Part shown: one piece after another, positions 10,481 through 20,873 of the stretch
Layout of the letters: every line of letters begins with the position of its first letter
How positions within the stretch are numbered: position 1 is the stretch's first letter
Assembly: GCF_000687165.1 (NCBI RefSeq)
Contig: NZ_JMKU01000009.1
Location: 124,001-188,000 of the forward strand
DNA: 64,000 nucleotides
Direction of reading: 5' to 3'
DNA from: Paracidovorax oryzae ATCC 19882
GTDB taxonomy: Bacteria; Pseudomonadota; Gammaproteobacteria; Burkholderiales; Burkholderiaceae_C
Notes under the pieces: model-generated
Told to the model about the DNA's origin: nothing
Database searches by the model: none
The model's input: the letters and a program-made list of their open reading frames with translations, nothing else
Program-made: the position numbers and the translations under genes

Positions 10481-11554
10481 TCAGTCCGCCGTCGTCACGC
10501 GGTTGCGGCCCGCATGCTTGCTGGCATACAGCGCCCCGTCGGCGCGGGCGATGGCGGCTTCCAGCGATTCGCCGCTGCGCAGTTGCGCCAGGCCCAGCGA
10601 CATGCTCGCCGGGATGGTGAGCGCCCCATAGCGGGCCGGACGTTCGGCCACGGCGGCGCGCATGCGCTCGGCCAGGGCCTGCGCATCTGCCAGGCCGCAC
10701 GTGGGCATCACCAGCAGGAATTCCTCGCCTCCCCAGCGCGCCAGCAGGTCGCGCGCGCGGCTGCTGCGTGCCAGCAGTTCCGCCACATGCACCAGGACCT
10801 GGTCTCCGGCCTCGTGGCCGTGGGTGTCGTTGATGCGCTTGAAGTGGTCGATGTCCGCGATCACCACTGCCGTCGGCTGCCCGGCCTGCCGCGCCTGCGC
10901 GATGCGTTCCTGCGCGAGGCTGGCCAGGCGCCGCCGGTTGGACAGCCCCGTGAGCGGGTCGGTGGCGGCCTGGTCTTGCAGCCGGCGCTCGGCGCGCAGG
11001 ACCGAGCCGTAGTAGTAGCGCGCGGTATAGGCCGCCATGGCGAACACCACGCCCACGTTGAATGCATGCGTGACCGAGAGCCCCAGGTCGCCGAGCGGCG
11101 CCTGCGCGCCGTAGCGGCGCGACAGTTCGTACATGCCGATGTAGAGGACGAACAGCGCGAGCAGCATCACCGGCGTGATCCTGCGCCGGCCCCGGCCCAC
11201 CACGATGGCGGGAATGAACATCAGCAGGTAGTAGTGGAAGCCGCTGTTCCAGCCGACCAGCCAGGTGCCGAGGGCCGAGTGGCCCACCACCTCCAGCCAG
11301 ATCAGCGCCAGCGCGGCGGCGTTGCGGCGCTGCGCCAGCAGCGCGTAGGCAGCCGCGTACATGGCGATGCTCGCCACATTGATCCAGGTCAACGGCGGCG
11401 ACCCGAGCAGCAGGAAGAGGGGGATGAAGGCCGTGTCCACCGCCGCGGCCATCACCGTCACGCGCTGCGTCATCACCCAGAAGGCCTTGCGCGCCAGGCG
11501 CCCCTCCGGGGCGGGATGAAGCGCGGGAATGGCGGGGGCGTCGTTGCCTGGCAT
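10481..11554 (-). CDS. Membrane-anchored diguanylate cyclase (GGDEF)
   Basis: A 357-residue inner-membrane protein. Residues 25-180 contain about six hydrophobic helices forming an uncharacterised sensor region. A GGDEF domain follows (about 195-357). The active-site signature is GGEEF at 275-279, and the substrate motif DIDHFKRIND is near 234. An inhibitory I-site RxxD (RARD, 266-269) precedes the signature by the usual five residues. It should make cyclic di-GMP from two GTP with product inhibition, favouring attachment over motility. It is convergent with the HIT gene (35-nt gap). The signal sensed is unknown. Confidence 0.92.
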   Translation of the reverse strand: MPGNDAPAIPALHPAPEGRLARKAFWVMTQRVTVMAAAVDTAFIPLFLLLGSPPLTWINVASIAMYAAAYALLAQRRNAAALALIWLEVVGHSALGTWLVGWNSGFHYYLLMFIPAIVVGRGRRRITPVMLLALFVLYIGMYELSRRYGAQAPLGDLGLSVTHAFNVGVVFAMAAYTARYYYGSVLRAERRLQDQAATDPLTGLSNRRRLASLAQERIAQARQAGQPTAVVIADIDHFKRINDTHGHEAGDQVLVHVAELLARSSRARDLLARWGGEEFLLVMPTCGLADAQALAERMRAAVAERPARYGALTIPASMSLGLAQLRSGESLEAAIARADGALYASKHAGRNRVTTAD

Positions 11555-11651
11555 GGTGGGCTGTGGTGCGGCTGGTGGGACAATTCTCGTCCACGAATGT
11601 AAGAGTTGCTACCGCCGCATCCCGCGCGGCAGAAAAATGAGAGAACCTTCC

Positions 11652-12092
11652 ATGGCAGACCAGCAAGCGGCGGCCGCCGCGCCGCAATCGCTCACCGTGC
11701 ACGGTGCGTCGCGCGTGCTCGAAATCGCCTTCGATGATGGCGCGAGCTTCCGCATTCCCTTCGAGTTGCTGCGGGTGTATTCGCCCTCCGCGGAGGTGCA
11801 GGGCCATGGCCCCGGCCAGGAGGTGCTGCAGACGGGCAAGCGCGATGTGCAGATCACCGCCATCGAGCCCGTGGGCCACTACGCGATCAAGCCCGTGTTC
11901 TCCGACGGACACCAGAGCGGGCTCTTCACCTGGCCGTACCTGTACCGGCTCGGGCGGGACCAGGAATCGCTCTGGCAGCAGTACCTGCAGCGCCTGGCGG
12001 ATGCCGGCCTCGATCGCGATGCGCCCATGCCGGCAACGCGCACCGGCGGTGCCGGCGGTGCCGGCGCCGGTGGCGGCTGCGGAACGCACTGA
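11652..12092 (+). CDS. DUF971 family protein
   Basis: A 146-residue small protein with the DUF971 (gamma-butyrobetaine hydroxylase N-terminal-like) fold. Visible features are LEIAFDDGASFRIPFELLRVYSPSAEV, the motif KPVFSDGHQSGLFTWPYL, and a Gly-rich tail ending GGCGTH. The same fold is associated with Fe-S protein assembly or repair factors, but no reaction is established here. The start is ambiguous: ATG at 11652 (MADQQ) has GAGAG 8 nt upstream, and an in-frame ATG at 11637 (MREPS) is also possible. It lies upstream of ubiE and is probably separated from it by a terminator. Confidence 0.85.
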   Translation: MADQQAAAAAPQSLTVHGASRVLEIAFDDGASFRIPFELLRVYSPSAEVQGHGPGQEVLQTGKRDVQITAIEPVGHYAIKPVFSDGHQSGLFTWPYLYRLGRDQESLWQQYLQRLADAGLDRDAPMPATRTGGAGGAGAGGGCGTH

Positions 12093-12116
12093 GCGTATGC
12101 TCTAATATTGATAGCG

Positions 12117-12156
12117 TTGGCGGTCGCTTCCACGAGCGCTGGCGCCGGTTTTTTCT
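12117..12156 (+). terminator. Putative intrinsic terminator after DUF971 gene
   Basis: CGCT (12124-12127) pairs with AGCG and GGCG with CGCC to form an imperfect hairpin, followed by T6 (12149-12154). Together with the preceding TATTGATAGC it resembles a degenerate intergenic repeat common in Comamonadaceae. That resemblance is from memory and was not searched. Confidence 0.5.
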
Positions 12157-12249
12157 TCAAGCCCCGCGTACCTGCTGCGCGACACATGCCCCAACCCCGT
12201 GCGGGGTTGTCGCTGTCTGCGCGGCCCCTGCGCTCTTAGCATCCCCACC

Positions 12250-12981
12250 ATGAGCACCACCCATTTCGGTTTCCAGACCGTGGACGAGAACGACAAGGCG
12301 CGCCGCGTGCGCGGGGTTTTCGATTCCGTCGCTTCCAAGTACGACGTCATGAACGACCTGATGTCGGGCGGCCTGCACCGTGCGTGGAAGGCCTATACCG
12401 TGATGGTCGCCAACCTGCGGGAGGGCCAGCGCGTGCTGGACATCGCCGGCGGCACGGGCGACCTGGCGCGCGCCTTCGCGAAGAAGGTCGGCGCGAGTGG
12501 CACGGTGGTGCACACCGACATCAACGAATCCATGCTGCGCGTGGGGCGCGACCGCCTCATCGACGAAGGCACCGTGCTGCCCACGCTGGTCTGCGACGCC
12601 GAGCGGCTGCCGTTTCCCGACAACCATTTCGACGTGGTGAGCGTGGCCTTCGGCCTGCGCAACATGACCCACAAGGACGCGGCCATCGCCGAGATGTGCC
12701 GCGTGCTCAAGCCGCGCGGCCGGCTGCTGGTGCTGGAGTTCTCGCAGGTGGCCAAGCCGCTGCGCAAACCCTACGACTGGTACTCCTTCAAGGTGCTGCC
12801 GCGGCTGGGCAAGCTCGTGGCCGGCGACGACGCGAGCTACCGCTACCTGGCCGAGTCGATCCGCATGCATCCGGGCCAGGAAGAGCTCAAAACCCTCATG
12901 CAGAAAAATGGCTTTGGGCATGTGGACTATCACAACATGACTGGCGGCATCGTGGCCCTGCATGTTGGAATCAAGTGCTGA
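12250..12981 (+). CDS. ubiE: Ubiquinone/menaquinone C-methyltransferase UbiE
   Basis: A 243-residue cytosolic SAM-dependent methyltransferase (E. coli UbiE 251). It C-methylates the benzoquinol ring intermediate of ubiquinone. Visible motifs are the start [19 protein letters not shown], the SAM-binding motif [12 protein letters not shown] near residue 62, and the UbiE signatures [17 protein letters not shown] and GLRNMTHK. The ATG at 12250 was chosen because the upstream in-frame extension is non-conserved. It starts the ubiE-Tim44-ubiJ-ubiB cluster. Confidence 0.96.
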   Translation: MSTTHFGFQTVDENDKARRVRGVFDSVASKYDVMNDLMSGGLHRAWKAYTVMVANLREGQRVLDIAGGTGDLARAFAKKVGASGTVVHTDINESMLRVGRDRLIDEGTVLPTLVCDAERLPFPDNHFDVVSVAFGLRNMTHKDAAIAEMCRVLKPRGRLLVLEFSQVAKPLRKPYDWYSFKVLPRLGKLVAGDDASYRYLAESIRMHPGQEELKTLMQKNGFGHVDYHNMTGGIVALHVGIKC

Positions 12982-13029
12982 ACTGGGACGAAGCACGCGT
13001 TTCGGATAACTAAACCGAGTGGAGATGAC

Positions 13030-14061
13030 ATGATGAAATTCTGGTCTGTGGCTTTGGTGGCGATGCTCGCGGTGGTCCACCTGGACGCCGATGCGCGCCG
13101 CATGGGCGGCGGCAAGTCGGTCGGCAAGCAGTCGAGCAACGTGACGCAGCGCGAGGCCGCGACCCCGCCGGCCACGCCGGCGGCTCCCGCACAGAATGCC
13201 GTGGGCAACAGCCCCGCCAACGCAGCCGCGGCCAAGCCTGCGGCGGCGCCGAACGCGGCGCCCGCTGCCGCCCCCAAGAAGCCTTGGGGCGCGATGCTGG
13301 GCGGCCTGGCCGCGGGCCTGGGCCTGGCATGGCTGGCGCACTCCCTCGGGCTGGGCGCGGCCTTCGGCAATTTCCTGCTGATCGCGCTGCTCGCGCTAGC
13401 GGCCTTCGCGGTGATCGGCATGGTCATGCGTTCGCGCAGGCCGGCTTCCGCGGCAGCGGCCGGCGGCGCGCCCTTCGCCTTCCAGGGGGCCGGCTCCGCA
13501 TCGCCCTCCGATGCGGCCGTGCCGCGCCAGTACAGCCCGCAGAACGTGGGCAACGACGCCTCCGCGCGCCCCTTCGAGCGCAGCGGCATGGCGTTCGACA
13601 CGTCCCGCGCCGCTGGCGCCGGCAGCGGCGTGGTGATCGGCTCCGCGCTCTCCGGTTCGCAGAACTGGGGTGTTCCGGCCGACTTCGATACGCAGGGTTT
13701 CCTGGACGCTGCCAAGCGCAACTTCGTGACGCTGCAGGCCGCCTGGGACCGCTCGGACATCGCCACGCTGCGCTCGATGATGACCGACAGCATGGTCGAT
13801 GAAATCCGTTCGCAGCTCGGCGAGCGCGAATCCCTGCGCGGTGCCAGCCAGCCCAACCACACCGACGTGGTGATGCTGGAGGCGCAACTGCTGGGCATCG
13901 AGGACCTCGGCGACGGCTACATGGCCAGCGTGGAGTTCTCCGGCATGATCCGCGAGGAGCCCTCCGCAGGCCCGAGCCCGTTCCGCGAGGTCTGGAACAT
14001 GACCAAGCCCAAGAGCGGCACCAGCGGCTGGCTGGTGGCGGGCGTGCAGGCGCTCCAGTGA
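13030..14061 (+). CDS. Tim44-like domain membrane protein
   Basis: A 343-residue protein. A signal peptide or signal anchor (MMKFWSVALVAMLAVVHLDADA) is followed by an Ala/Pro-rich low-complexity stretch (residues 50-90), a membrane segment or hairpin near 105-140 (LGGLAAGLGLAWLAH and FLLIALLALAAFAVIGMV), and a C-terminal Tim44-like lipid-binding domain (about 215-343; FLDAAKRNFVTLQAAWDRSD). It lies between ubiE and ubiJ, an arrangement I recall as common in Burkholderiales, so a link to membrane quinone synthesis is possible but unproven. Confidence 0.85.
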   Translation: MMKFWSVALVAMLAVVHLDADARRMGGGKSVGKQSSNVTQREAATPPATPAAPAQNAVGNSPANAAAAKPAAAPNAAPAAAPKKPWGAMLGGLAAGLGLAWLAHSLGLGAAFGNFLLIALLALAAFAVIGMVMRSRRPASAAAAGGAPFAFQGAGSASPSDAAVPRQYSPQNVGNDASARPFERSGMAFDTSRAAGAGSGVVIGSALSGSQNWGVPADFDTQGFLDAAKRNFVTLQAAWDRSDIATLRSMMTDSMVDEIRSQLGERESLRGASQPNHTDVVMLEAQLLGIEDLGDGYMASVEFSGMIREEPSAGPSPFREVWNMTKPKSGTSGWLVAGVQALQ

Positions 14062-14168
14062 AACCGGCGGGGCCGGCCTGCCGCACGGCGGGCCGGGCTC
14101 CAATGGCACGGACCGTGTACGGGCAAGCTTTCGGGCGTCCGGGCGAGTTCGGGGAATAATCGGGGACT

Positions 14169-14759
14169 ATGGCAGCACCACAGTCCCCTTTTTCGTTCCT
14201 GGAAGGCCTCTTCGAGCGCCTGGCCAGCGGCCCCCAGCCCCCGCAATGGCTGGTGCATGAGGTGCAGCACCGCCTGGTGCTGCTCGTCAACCACGTGCTC
14301 ATGCAGGAGCCCGAGGCCATGGAACGGCTCGTGCGCCAGAGCGGCAGCGTGGCGCGCGTGCAGTGGCGCATCTACTCCATGTCGCTGCGCGTGACGCCGG
14401 CCGGCCTGTTCGACCTGGCCGGCGAGGCGGCCGTGCCCGACCTGCGCATGGAAATCACCGATACTTCCCCGCTGTCGCTCGCCCAGGCGGCCCTGCGCGG
14501 CGACAAGCCTGCCATCCGCATCGAGGGCGACGTGCAGCTGGCGGCCGAGATACAGTGGCTGGTGGACCATGTGCGCTGGGATCTCGAGGAAGACTTTTCG
14601 CGCCTGCTCGGCGACACGCCGGCGCATGCGATCTGCACGGTCGCGCGGCGTGCCGCGCAGGCGCTCAGGCAGTTCGTGGGCATGCGCATGGGAGGGCGCC
14701 CTCCGGCGGACGGCTCCGCCCAGGCGGCGGCCCCCGGTTCCGACCGCGGCGTTCCATGA
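14169..14759 (+). CDS. ubiJ: Ubiquinone biosynthesis accessory factor UbiJ (SCP2 domain)
   Basis: A 196-residue cytosolic protein with an SCP2-type hydrophobic-cavity domain. It includes [20 protein letters not shown] and a Gly-Asp turn ([20 protein letters not shown]) followed by [17 protein letters not shown], typical of UbiJ/YigP. UbiJ binds lipid ubiquinone intermediates in the soluble Ubi metabolon. Its stop overlaps the ubiB ATG by 4 nt, so the two are translationally coupled. Function is inferred from domain and the ubiE-ubiJ-ubiB order. Confidence 0.9.
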   Translation: MAAPQSPFSFLEGLFERLASGPQPPQWLVHEVQHRLVLLVNHVLMQEPEAMERLVRQSGSVARVQWRIYSMSLRVTPAGLFDLAGEAAVPDLRMEITDTSPLSLAQAALRGDKPAIRIEGDVQLAAEIQWLVDHVRWDLEEDFSRLLGDTPAHAICTVARRAAQALRQFVGMRMGGRPPADGSAQAAAPGSDRGVP

Positions 14760-16324
14760 GCCGGCTTTTCCGCGGCGCCACCATCGTCTGGGTGGTGCTG
14801 CGCTATGGGCTGGATGAGCTGGTACTGACGAGCTTCCAGAAGCCCTGGCTGCGCCTGCTGGCGCGCATCGTCTCCGTCGGCCGCAAGCTGGACGCGCCGC
14901 GCGGGCAGCGCCTGCGCGAGGCCCTGGAGCGGCTGGGACCCATCTTCGTGAAGTTCGGGCAGGTGCTGTCCACGCGGCGCGACCTGCTGCCGCCGGACAT
15001 CGCCAACGAACTGGCGCTGCTGCAGGACCGTGTCCCGCCCTTCGACCCGGACGTGGCCGTGGCCACCATCGAGCGCGCCTTCCGCCGCCCCGTGGGCGAG
15101 GTGTTCGTCTCGTTCGAGCGCGTGCCGGTGGCGAGCGCCTCCATCGCGCAGGTGCATTTCGCCGTCGTGCGCGACCGGCACGGCGTGGAGCGCGAGGTGG
15201 CCGTGAAGGTGCTGCGGCCCGGCATGCTGCCCGTGATCGACAACGACCTGGGGCTCATGCGTGCCATGGCCGGCTGGGTGGAGAGCCTGTCGGCCGACGG
15301 CAAGCGCCTCAAGCCCCGGCAGGTGGTGGCGGAGTTCGACAACTACCTGCACGACGAGCTGGACCTGATCCGCGAGGCCGCCAATGCCGCGCAGCTGCGC
15401 CGCAACATGGAGGGCCTGGGCCTGGTGCGCATCCCGGAGATCCTCTGGGACTTCTGCCACCCGGAAGTGCTGGTGATGGAGCGCATGAAGGGCGTGCCGA
15501 TCAGCCAGATCGAGCGGCTGCGCGCGGCCGGGGTGGACATCCGCCAGCTGGCGCGCGACGGCGTCACCATCTTCTTCACGCAGGTCTTCCGCGACGGCTT
15601 CTTCCACGCCGACATGCACCCGGGCAACATCCAGGTGAGCCTGGAGCCGGGCTCGTTCGGCCGCTACATCTCGCTGGATTTCGGGATCGTCGGCTCGCTC
15701 ACCGAGTTCGACAAGGAATACCTCGCGCAGAACTTCACCGCCTTCTTCCGCCGCGACTACAAGCGCGTGGCGGAACTGCACGTGGAGAGCGGCTGGGTGC
15801 CTGCCGACACGCGCATCAACGAACTGGAGTCGGCCATCCGCGCCGTCTGCGAACCGTACTTCGACCGCCCGCTCAAGGAGATCTCCCTGGGCATGGTGCT
15901 GATGCGGCTGTTCCAGACCTCGCGCCGCTTCCACGTGGAGATCCAGCCCCAGCTCGTGCTGCTGCAGAAGACGCTGCTCAACATCGAAGGCCTGGGCCGC
16001 CAGCTCGACCCGGAGCTGGACCTCTGGAGCACGGCCAAGCCGTTCCTCGAGAAGTGGATGCTCGACCAGATGGGGCCGCAGCGGCTCTGGCGCGAGGTGA
16101 AGGCCGAATCGCCGCATTTCGCGAAGATGCTGCCCGAGCTGCCGCGCCTGCTGCACGACTACCTGCGCCACAAGCCGCACGACCACCGGCGCGAGATGCA
16201 GGAGCTGCTCGCCGAGCAGCGCCGCACCAACCGGCTGCTGCAAAGCATCATCTACGGTGGCATGGGTTTTGTATTGGGGCTGCTGGCGCTGCAGTTCCTG
16301 ATCCGCATCCGGTTCTTCCACTGA
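14756..16324 (+). CDS. ubiB: Ubiquinone biosynthesis atypical kinase/ATPase UbiB
   Basis: A 522-residue membrane-anchored ABC1/ADCK-family protein (E. coli UbiB 546). It carries the KxGQ motif ([16 protein letters not shown] near 62), an Ala-rich nucleotide loop ([11 protein letters not shown]), the invariant Lys (VAVKVLRPG), the catalytic HADMHPGN and the metal-binding DFG (LDFGIVG). Two hydrophobic C-terminal helices ([17 protein letters not shown]) anchor it. Its ATPase activity helps extract hydrophobic quinone intermediates. The start ATG overlaps the ubiJ stop. Confidence 0.96.
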   Translation: MSRLFRGATIVWVVLRYGLDELVLTSFQKPWLRLLARIVSVGRKLDAPRGQRLREALERLGPIFVKFGQVLSTRRDLLPPDIANELALLQDRVPPFDPDVAVATIERAFRRPVGEVFVSFERVPVASASIAQVHFAVVRDRHGVEREVAVKVLRPGMLPVIDNDLGLMRAMAGWVESLSADGKRLKPRQVVAEFDNYLHDELDLIREAANAAQLRRNMEGLGLVRIPEILWDFCHPEVLVMERMKGVPISQIERLRAAGVDIRQLARDGVTIFFTQVFRDGFFHADMHPGNIQVSLEPGSFGRYISLDFGIVGSLTEFDKEYLAQNFTAFFRRDYKRVAELHVESGWVPADTRINELESAIRAVCEPYFDRPLKEISLGMVLMRLFQTSRRFHVEIQPQLVLLQKTLLNIEGLGRQLDPELDLWSTAKPFLEKWMLDQMGPQRLWREVKAESPHFAKMLPELPRLLHDYLRHKPHDHRREMQELLAEQRRTNRLLQSIIYGGMGFVLGLLALQFLIRIRFFH

Positions 16325-16394
16325 AGCCCCTGCAGCGCCGCCTGCGCATCCTCTCCACCCACAACCCTCACTTCGCGACATCGAGGAGCATGCC

Positions 16395-17840
16395 GTGCTG
16401 CTGACCCTGGTCATCGTCTATCTGCTGGTCACCATCGCCATCGGGCTGGTGGCCGCCAAGCGCGTCAAGAACACGGCGGATTTCGCCATCGCCGGGCGCC
16501 ATCTGCCGCTCTACATGATCATCACCACCACCTTCGCGACCTGGTTCGGTTCGGAGACGGTGCTGGGCATTCCCGCCAAGTTCATCCAGGGCGGCCTGGG
16601 CAACGTGGTGGAAGACCCCTTCGGTGCCGGCTTCTGCCTGATCCTGGTGGGCATCTTCTTCGCCGCGAAGCTCTACCGCATGACGCTGCTCACGATCAGC
16701 GACTACTACCGCGAGCGCTACGGCCGGGCGGTGGAGGTGATCTGCTCGCTCATCATCATGCTGAGCTACCTGGGCTGGGTCGCGGCGCAGGTGACGGCGC
16801 TGGGGCTGGTGTTCAACCTGCTCTCGGGCGGCGCCATCAGCATCCCGGCGGGCATGACGATCGGCGTGGTGTCCATCCTCGCCTATACGCTCTTCGGCGG
16901 CATGTGGTCGGTGGCGGTGACCGACTTCATCCAGATGATCATCCTGGTGGCGGGCCTGGCCATCATCGCGGTCTTCGCGGGCGAGATGGCGGGCGGGGCC
17001 GGCAAGGTGATCGACTTCGCCGCGAGCCGCGACCTGTTCCGCTTCCTGCCGGAGCCGAAACTCCACGACGTGGTGTTCTTCGTCGCGGCCGGCATCACCA
17101 TGATGTTCGGTTCGATCCCGCAGCAGGACGTGTTCCAGCGCGTGATGTCCGCCAACAACCTCAAGGCCGCCACGCGCGGGCCCGTGATCGGCGGCATCTG
17201 CTACATCCTGTTCGCCTTCGTGCCCATGTTCCTCGTGGCCAGCGCGCTCATCATCATGCCGGCGGAGACGGCGGCGCTGCTGCAGGACGATCCGCAGAAG
17301 GTGCTCCCCACGCTGGTGCTCGAGAAGATGCCCTTCGTAATGCAGGTGCTCTTCTTTGGTGCGCTGCTGTCGGCGCTCAAGTCCACCGCCTCGGCCACGC
17401 TGCTGGCGCCCAGCGTCACGTTCACCGAAAACATCTGGCGCCAGTTCCGTCCTTCCGTGACCGACCGCGAGCACCTGCGCACCATGCGCATCAGCACCCT
17501 GGTGTTCAGCCTGCTGGTGCTGGCCTATTCGATCCGCATGCAGGGCACGTCCATCTATGAGCTGGTGTCCGGCGCCTACCAGGTGCCCCTGGTCGGCGCC
17601 TTCGTGCCGCTGGTGTTCGGCCTGTACTGGAAGCGTGCCACGACCCAGGGCGCCCTGTGCGCCATCGTGCTGGGCCTGGGCTTCTGGCTGGCGTTCATGG
17701 CGCTGCCCGTGGGCGAGGTGTTCCCGGCGCAGCTGGCCGGCCTGCTGGCCGCCGTCGCGGGCATGCTCGCGGGCTCGCTGGCACCCCAGTGGGTGGGCAA
17801 TCGCCACGGATCCCACCACCGCGTGGCGGGAGCGGAGTGA
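16395..17840 (+). CDS. Sodium:solute symporter (SSS family)
   Basis: A 481-residue inner-membrane transporter with about 12-13 helices. N-terminal SSS features are AGRHLPLYMIITTTFATWFGSETVLGIPAKF (about 34-66) and the helix-4/5 region ISDYYRERYGRAVE. It should couple substrate uptake to sodium import; the substrate (proline, pantothenate, carboxylate or other) cannot be told from the sequence. The start is GTG at 16395, preceded by GAGGAGCA; the nearby ATG at 16390 is out of frame and closes quickly. It stands alone downstream of ubiB. Confidence 0.9.
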   Translation: MLLTLVIVYLLVTIAIGLVAAKRVKNTADFAIAGRHLPLYMIITTTFATWFGSETVLGIPAKFIQGGLGNVVEDPFGAGFCLILVGIFFAAKLYRMTLLTISDYYRERYGRAVEVICSLIIMLSYLGWVAAQVTALGLVFNLLSGGAISIPAGMTIGVVSILAYTLFGGMWSVAVTDFIQMIILVAGLAIIAVFAGEMAGGAGKVIDFAASRDLFRFLPEPKLHDVVFFVAAGITMMFGSIPQQDVFQRVMSANNLKAATRGPVIGGICYILFAFVPMFLVASALIIMPAETAALLQDDPQKVLPTLVLEKMPFVMQVLFFGALLSALKSTASATLLAPSVTFTENIWRQFRPSVTDREHLRTMRISTLVFSLLVLAYSIRMQGTSIYELVSGAYQVPLVGAFVPLVFGLYWKRATTQGALCAIVLGLGFWLAFMALPVGEVFPAQLAGLLAAVAGMLAGSLAPQWVGNRHGSHHRVAGAE

Positions 17841-17890
17841 GCGGCGCGGGCCGCGAAAAGAGGGCTGGCAGGGGTGGCGGAGCGCCTGCC

Positions 17891-17896
17891 TATAAT
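17891..17896 (+). promoter_or_regulatory. Consensus -10 box upstream of fmdB
   Basis: TATAAT exactly matches the sigma-70 -10 consensus in GC-rich DNA, 48 bp before the fmdB start codon. No good -35 is visible at 17-nt spacing. It probably drives fmdB-DUF502-aspS. Confidence 0.5.
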
Positions 17897-17944
17897 TGAA
17901 GGTTTTGCAAACCCTCCTTCGCGCCTTGAATAGCACGGTAAAAA

Positions 17945-18262
17945 ATGCCTATCTATGCCTATAAATGCGGCTCCTGTGGCCATGCCAAGGATGTGCTGCA
18001 GAAGATCTCCGATGCCCCGCTCACGGTCTGCCCCGCCTGTGGCGCCGAGACATTCACCAAGCAGGTCACGGCCGCCGGCTTCCAGCTCAAGGGCTCGGGC
18101 TGGTACGTGACCGATTTCCGCGGCGGCAGCGGCGGCGGCACCAGCGCCCCGGCTCCGGCCGCGGAAGGCGCCGCGGCGCCTGCTTCCGCTCCTGCGGCGG
18201 CACCTGCCCCAGCGCCGGCTGCCTCCCCCGCGGCGCCTGCCGCACCCACTTCCAAGAGCTGA
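17945..18262 (+). CDS. FmdB family zinc-ribbon protein
   Basis: A 105-residue protein. Residues 1-45 form a zinc ribbon with CGSCGHAKDVLQK near the N-terminus and CPACGAE near residue 33, then the family motif FTKQVTAAGFQLKGSGWYVTDF. The last 40 residues are Ala/Pro repeats with no predicted fold. FmdB-type proteins are putative regulators of unproven function. It is 10 nt upstream of DUF502 and close to aspS, a gene order frequent in betaproteobacteria. Confidence 0.88.
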   Translation: MPIYAYKCGSCGHAKDVLQKISDAPLTVCPACGAETFTKQVTAAGFQLKGSGWYVTDFRGGSGGGTSAPAPAAEGAAAPASAPAAAPAPAPAASPAAPAAPTSKS

Positions 18263-18272
18263 ACGCCCCTCG

Positions 18273-18893
18273 ATGTCCGCTTTGCGCAAATGGCTGTTCA
18301 CGGGCCTGCTGGTGATCGTGCCCGGCGTGATCACCGCCTGGGTCCTGCACTGGATCATCAGCACGCTCGACCAGACGCTGCAGATCCTTCCCGAGAACTG
18401 GCAGCCCGACCGGCTGCTGGGCTTCCACATCCCTGGCTTCGGCGTGCTGCTCACGTTCGCGATCCTGCTCACCGTGGGTGCGCTCGCGAGCAACTTCGCC
18501 GGCCGCAAGCTGGTGGAGTGGGGCGACCGGCTCGTGAGCCGCATCCCGGTGGTGCGCTCGATCTATTCGAGCGTCAAGCAGGTGTCGGACACGCTGTTCT
18601 CCGAAAGCGGCAACGCCTTCCGCACGGCGGTGCTGGTGCAGTGGCCGCGCGAGGGTGTCTGGACCGTCGCATTCATCACCGGCACGCCCAGCGGCGAGGT
18701 GGCCGCCTACCTGCGTGACGGCTACGTCAGCGTCTATGTGCCGACGACGCCCAACCCGACCGGCGGCTATTTCGTGATCCTGCGCAAGAGCGACTGCGTC
18801 GAGCTCGACATGAGCGTGGATGCCGCGCTGAAGTACATCGTGTCGATGGGCGTGGTGGCTCCCCCGGACCTCACGCTCCCCGATTCCAAGTAA
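18273..18893 (+). CDS. DUF502 family membrane protein
   Basis: A 206-residue inner-membrane protein with two N-terminal helices ([40 protein letters not shown]). A conserved cytoplasmic part follows, with [20 protein letters not shown] and [17 protein letters not shown], the signature of DUF502. The molecular function is unknown. It is encoded between fmdB and aspS on the same strand, probably in one operon. Confidence 0.88.
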   Translation: MSALRKWLFTGLLVIVPGVITAWVLHWIISTLDQTLQILPENWQPDRLLGFHIPGFGVLLTFAILLTVGALASNFAGRKLVEWGDRLVSRIPVVRSIYSSVKQVSDTLFSESGNAFRTAVLVQWPREGVWTVAFITGTPSGEVAAYLRDGYVSVYVPTTPNPTGGYFVILRKSDCVELDMSVDAALKYIVSMGVVAPPDLTLPDSK

Positions 18894-18981
18894 CCCTTTC
18901 CCTTTCGGCGCGCCCCGCGGGGCCGCGCTCGATACCTCCCTCCAGTTTGGGCGCCCCTCGCGGGCGCAGGAAGAAGCACCC

Positions 18982-20796
18982 ATGGCCATGCGTTCCCACT
19001 ATTGCGGTCTCGTCACCGAAGCCCTGATGGGCCAAACCGTCACCCTCGCGGGCTGGGTGAACCGCCGCCGCGACCATGGCGGCGTGATCTTCATCGACCT
19101 GCGCGACCGCGAAGGCAACGTGCAGGTGGTGTGCGACCCGGACCGCGCCGACATGTTCAAGACGGCCGAAGGCGTGCGCAACGAGTTCTGCGTGCAGATC
19201 AAGGGCCTGGTGCGTGCGCGCCCCGAGGGCACGACCAACGACAGCCTCAAGAGCGGCAAGATCGAGGTGCTGTGCCACGAGCTGAACGTGCTCAACCCTT
19301 CGGTGACGCCTCCGTTCCAGATGGACGACGAGAACCTGTCGGAGACCACGCGCCTCACGCACCGCGTGCTGGACCTGCGCCGCCCCTACATGCAGCGCAA
19401 CCTGATGCTGCGCTACAAGACGGCGATCCAGGTGCGCAACTTCCTGGACAAGGAAGGCTTCATCGACATCGAGACGCCCATGCTGGGCAAGAGCACGCCC
19501 GAAGGCGCGCGCGACTACCTGGTGCCCAGCCGCGTGCACGACGGCCAGTTCTTCGCGCTGCCGCAGTCCCCCCAGCTCTACAAGCAGATGCTGATGGTGG
19601 CCGGCTACGACCGCTACTACCAGATCACCAAGTGCTTCCGCGACGAGGACCTGCGCGCCGACCGCCAGCCCGAGTTCACGCAGATCGACTGCGAAACCTC
19701 GTTCCTGGGAGAGGAAGAGATCCGCGCGATCTTCCAGCGCATGGTGACCGAGGTGTTCAAGACACAGCTGGACGTGGACCTGGGCGAGTTCCCGATCATG
19801 ACGTACCAGGACGCGGCATTCCGCTTCGGCTCCGACAAGCCGGACCTGCGCGTGAAGCTGGAATTCACCGAACTCACCGACGTCATGAAGGACGTGGACT
19901 TCAAGGTGTTCTCCGGCGCTGCCAACATGCAGGGCGGCCGCGTGGTGGCCCTGCGCGTGCCCGGCGGCGCGCGCGAGAACGGCGGCCTGTCGCGCGGCGA
20001 GATCGATGCCTACACCGAGTTCGTGAAGATCTACGGCGCCAAGGGCCTGGCCTACATCAAGGTCAACGAACTGGCCAAGGGTCGTGACGGCCTGCAGTCG
20101 CCCATCGTGAAGAACATCCATGATGCGGCCATCGCCGAGATCCTGAAGCGCACCGGCGCGCAGGACGGCGACCTGCTGTTCTTCGGCGCCGACAAGCTGA
20201 AGGTGGTCAACGACGCGATCGGCGCGCTGCGCCTGAAGATCGGCCACAGCGAATTCGGCAGGAAGAACGGCCTGTTCGAGAACGTCTGGGCACCCCTCTG
20301 GGTGGTGGATTTCCCGATGTTCGAGTACGACGAGGACGACGCGCGCTGGGTGGCCGTGCACCACCCCTTCACGGCGCCCAAGGACGGCCATGAAGACCTG
20401 ATGGACACGGACCCGGGCCGCTGCATCGCCAAGGCCTACGACATGGTGCTGAACGGCTGGGAGCTGGGCGGCGGCTCGGTGCGGATCCACCGCGCCGAGG
20501 TGCAGAGCAAGGTGTTCGCGGCCCTCAAGCTCACGCCCGAGGACGCCCGCGCCAAGTTCGGCTACCTGCTCGACGCGCTGCAATACGGCGCGCCCCCGCA
20601 CGGTGGCCTGGCCTTCGGCCTGGACCGCCTCATCACACTGATGACCGGTGCCGAGTCGATCCGCGACGTGATCGCCTTCCCCAAGACGCAGCGCGCGCAG
20701 GACCTGCTGACGCAGGCGCCGAGCCCGGTGGACGAGAAGCAGCTGCGCGAGCTGCACATCCGCCTGCGCAACCCGGACGCCGCCAAGGCCGCCTGA
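18982..20796 (+). CDS. aspS: Aspartyl-tRNA synthetase
   Basis: A 604-residue class II aminoacyl-tRNA synthetase (bacterial AspRS about 590). The N-terminal OB-fold anticodon domain begins [37 protein letters not shown]. Class II motif 2 ([18 protein letters not shown] near 219), the bacteria-specific GAD insert (about 290-420) and motif 3 ([13 protein letters not shown] near 545) are intact. It charges tRNA-Asp, and possibly tRNA-Asn as a non-discriminating form, in the cytoplasm. ATG at 18982 follows AGGAAGAAG; a second ATG two codons on (18988) is an alternative. Confidence 0.96.
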   Translation: MAMRSHYCGLVTEALMGQTVTLAGWVNRRRDHGGVIFIDLRDREGNVQVVCDPDRADMFKTAEGVRNEFCVQIKGLVRARPEGTTNDSLKSGKIEVLCHELNVLNPSVTPPFQMDDENLSETTRLTHRVLDLRRPYMQRNLMLRYKTAIQVRNFLDKEGFIDIETPMLGKSTPEGARDYLVPSRVHDGQFFALPQSPQLYKQMLMVAGYDRYYQITKCFRDEDLRADRQPEFTQIDCETSFLGEEEIRAIFQRMVTEVFKTQLDVDLGEFPIMTYQDAAFRFGSDKPDLRVKLEFTELTDVMKDVDFKVFSGAANMQGGRVVALRVPGGARENGGLSRGEIDAYTEFVKIYGAKGLAYIKVNELAKGRDGLQSPIVKNIHDAAIAEILKRTGAQDGDLLFFGADKLKVVNDAIGALRLKIGHSEFGRKNGLFENVWAPLWVVDFPMFEYDEDDARWVAVHHPFTAPKDGHEDLMDTDPGRCIAKAYDMVLNGWELGGGSVRIHRAEVQSKVFAALKLTPEDARAKFGYLLDALQYGAPPHGGLAFGLDRLITLMTGAESIRDVIAFPKTQRAQDLLTQAPSPVDEKQLRELHIRLRNPDAAKAA

Positions 20797-20824
20797 CCGG
20801 AGGCCGGCAACGGTTTTGAATCCC

Positions 20825-20859
20825 ATGGCAGGGGCCTCGCGGCTTCTGCCATTTTTTTT
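20825..20859 (+). terminator. Intrinsic terminator after aspS
   Basis: ATGGCAG (20825-20831) and CTGCCAT (20846-20852) form a 7-bp stem followed by eight T residues. This is a strong rho-independent terminator separating aspS from the downstream lipoprotein gene. Confidence 0.85.
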
Positions 20860-20873
20860 GCGAGGAACCTGTC

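Noticed and set aside
18871..20826. 651-codon antisense frame over aspS
   Set aside because: aspS is unmistakable on the other strand and the antisense product lacks family features.
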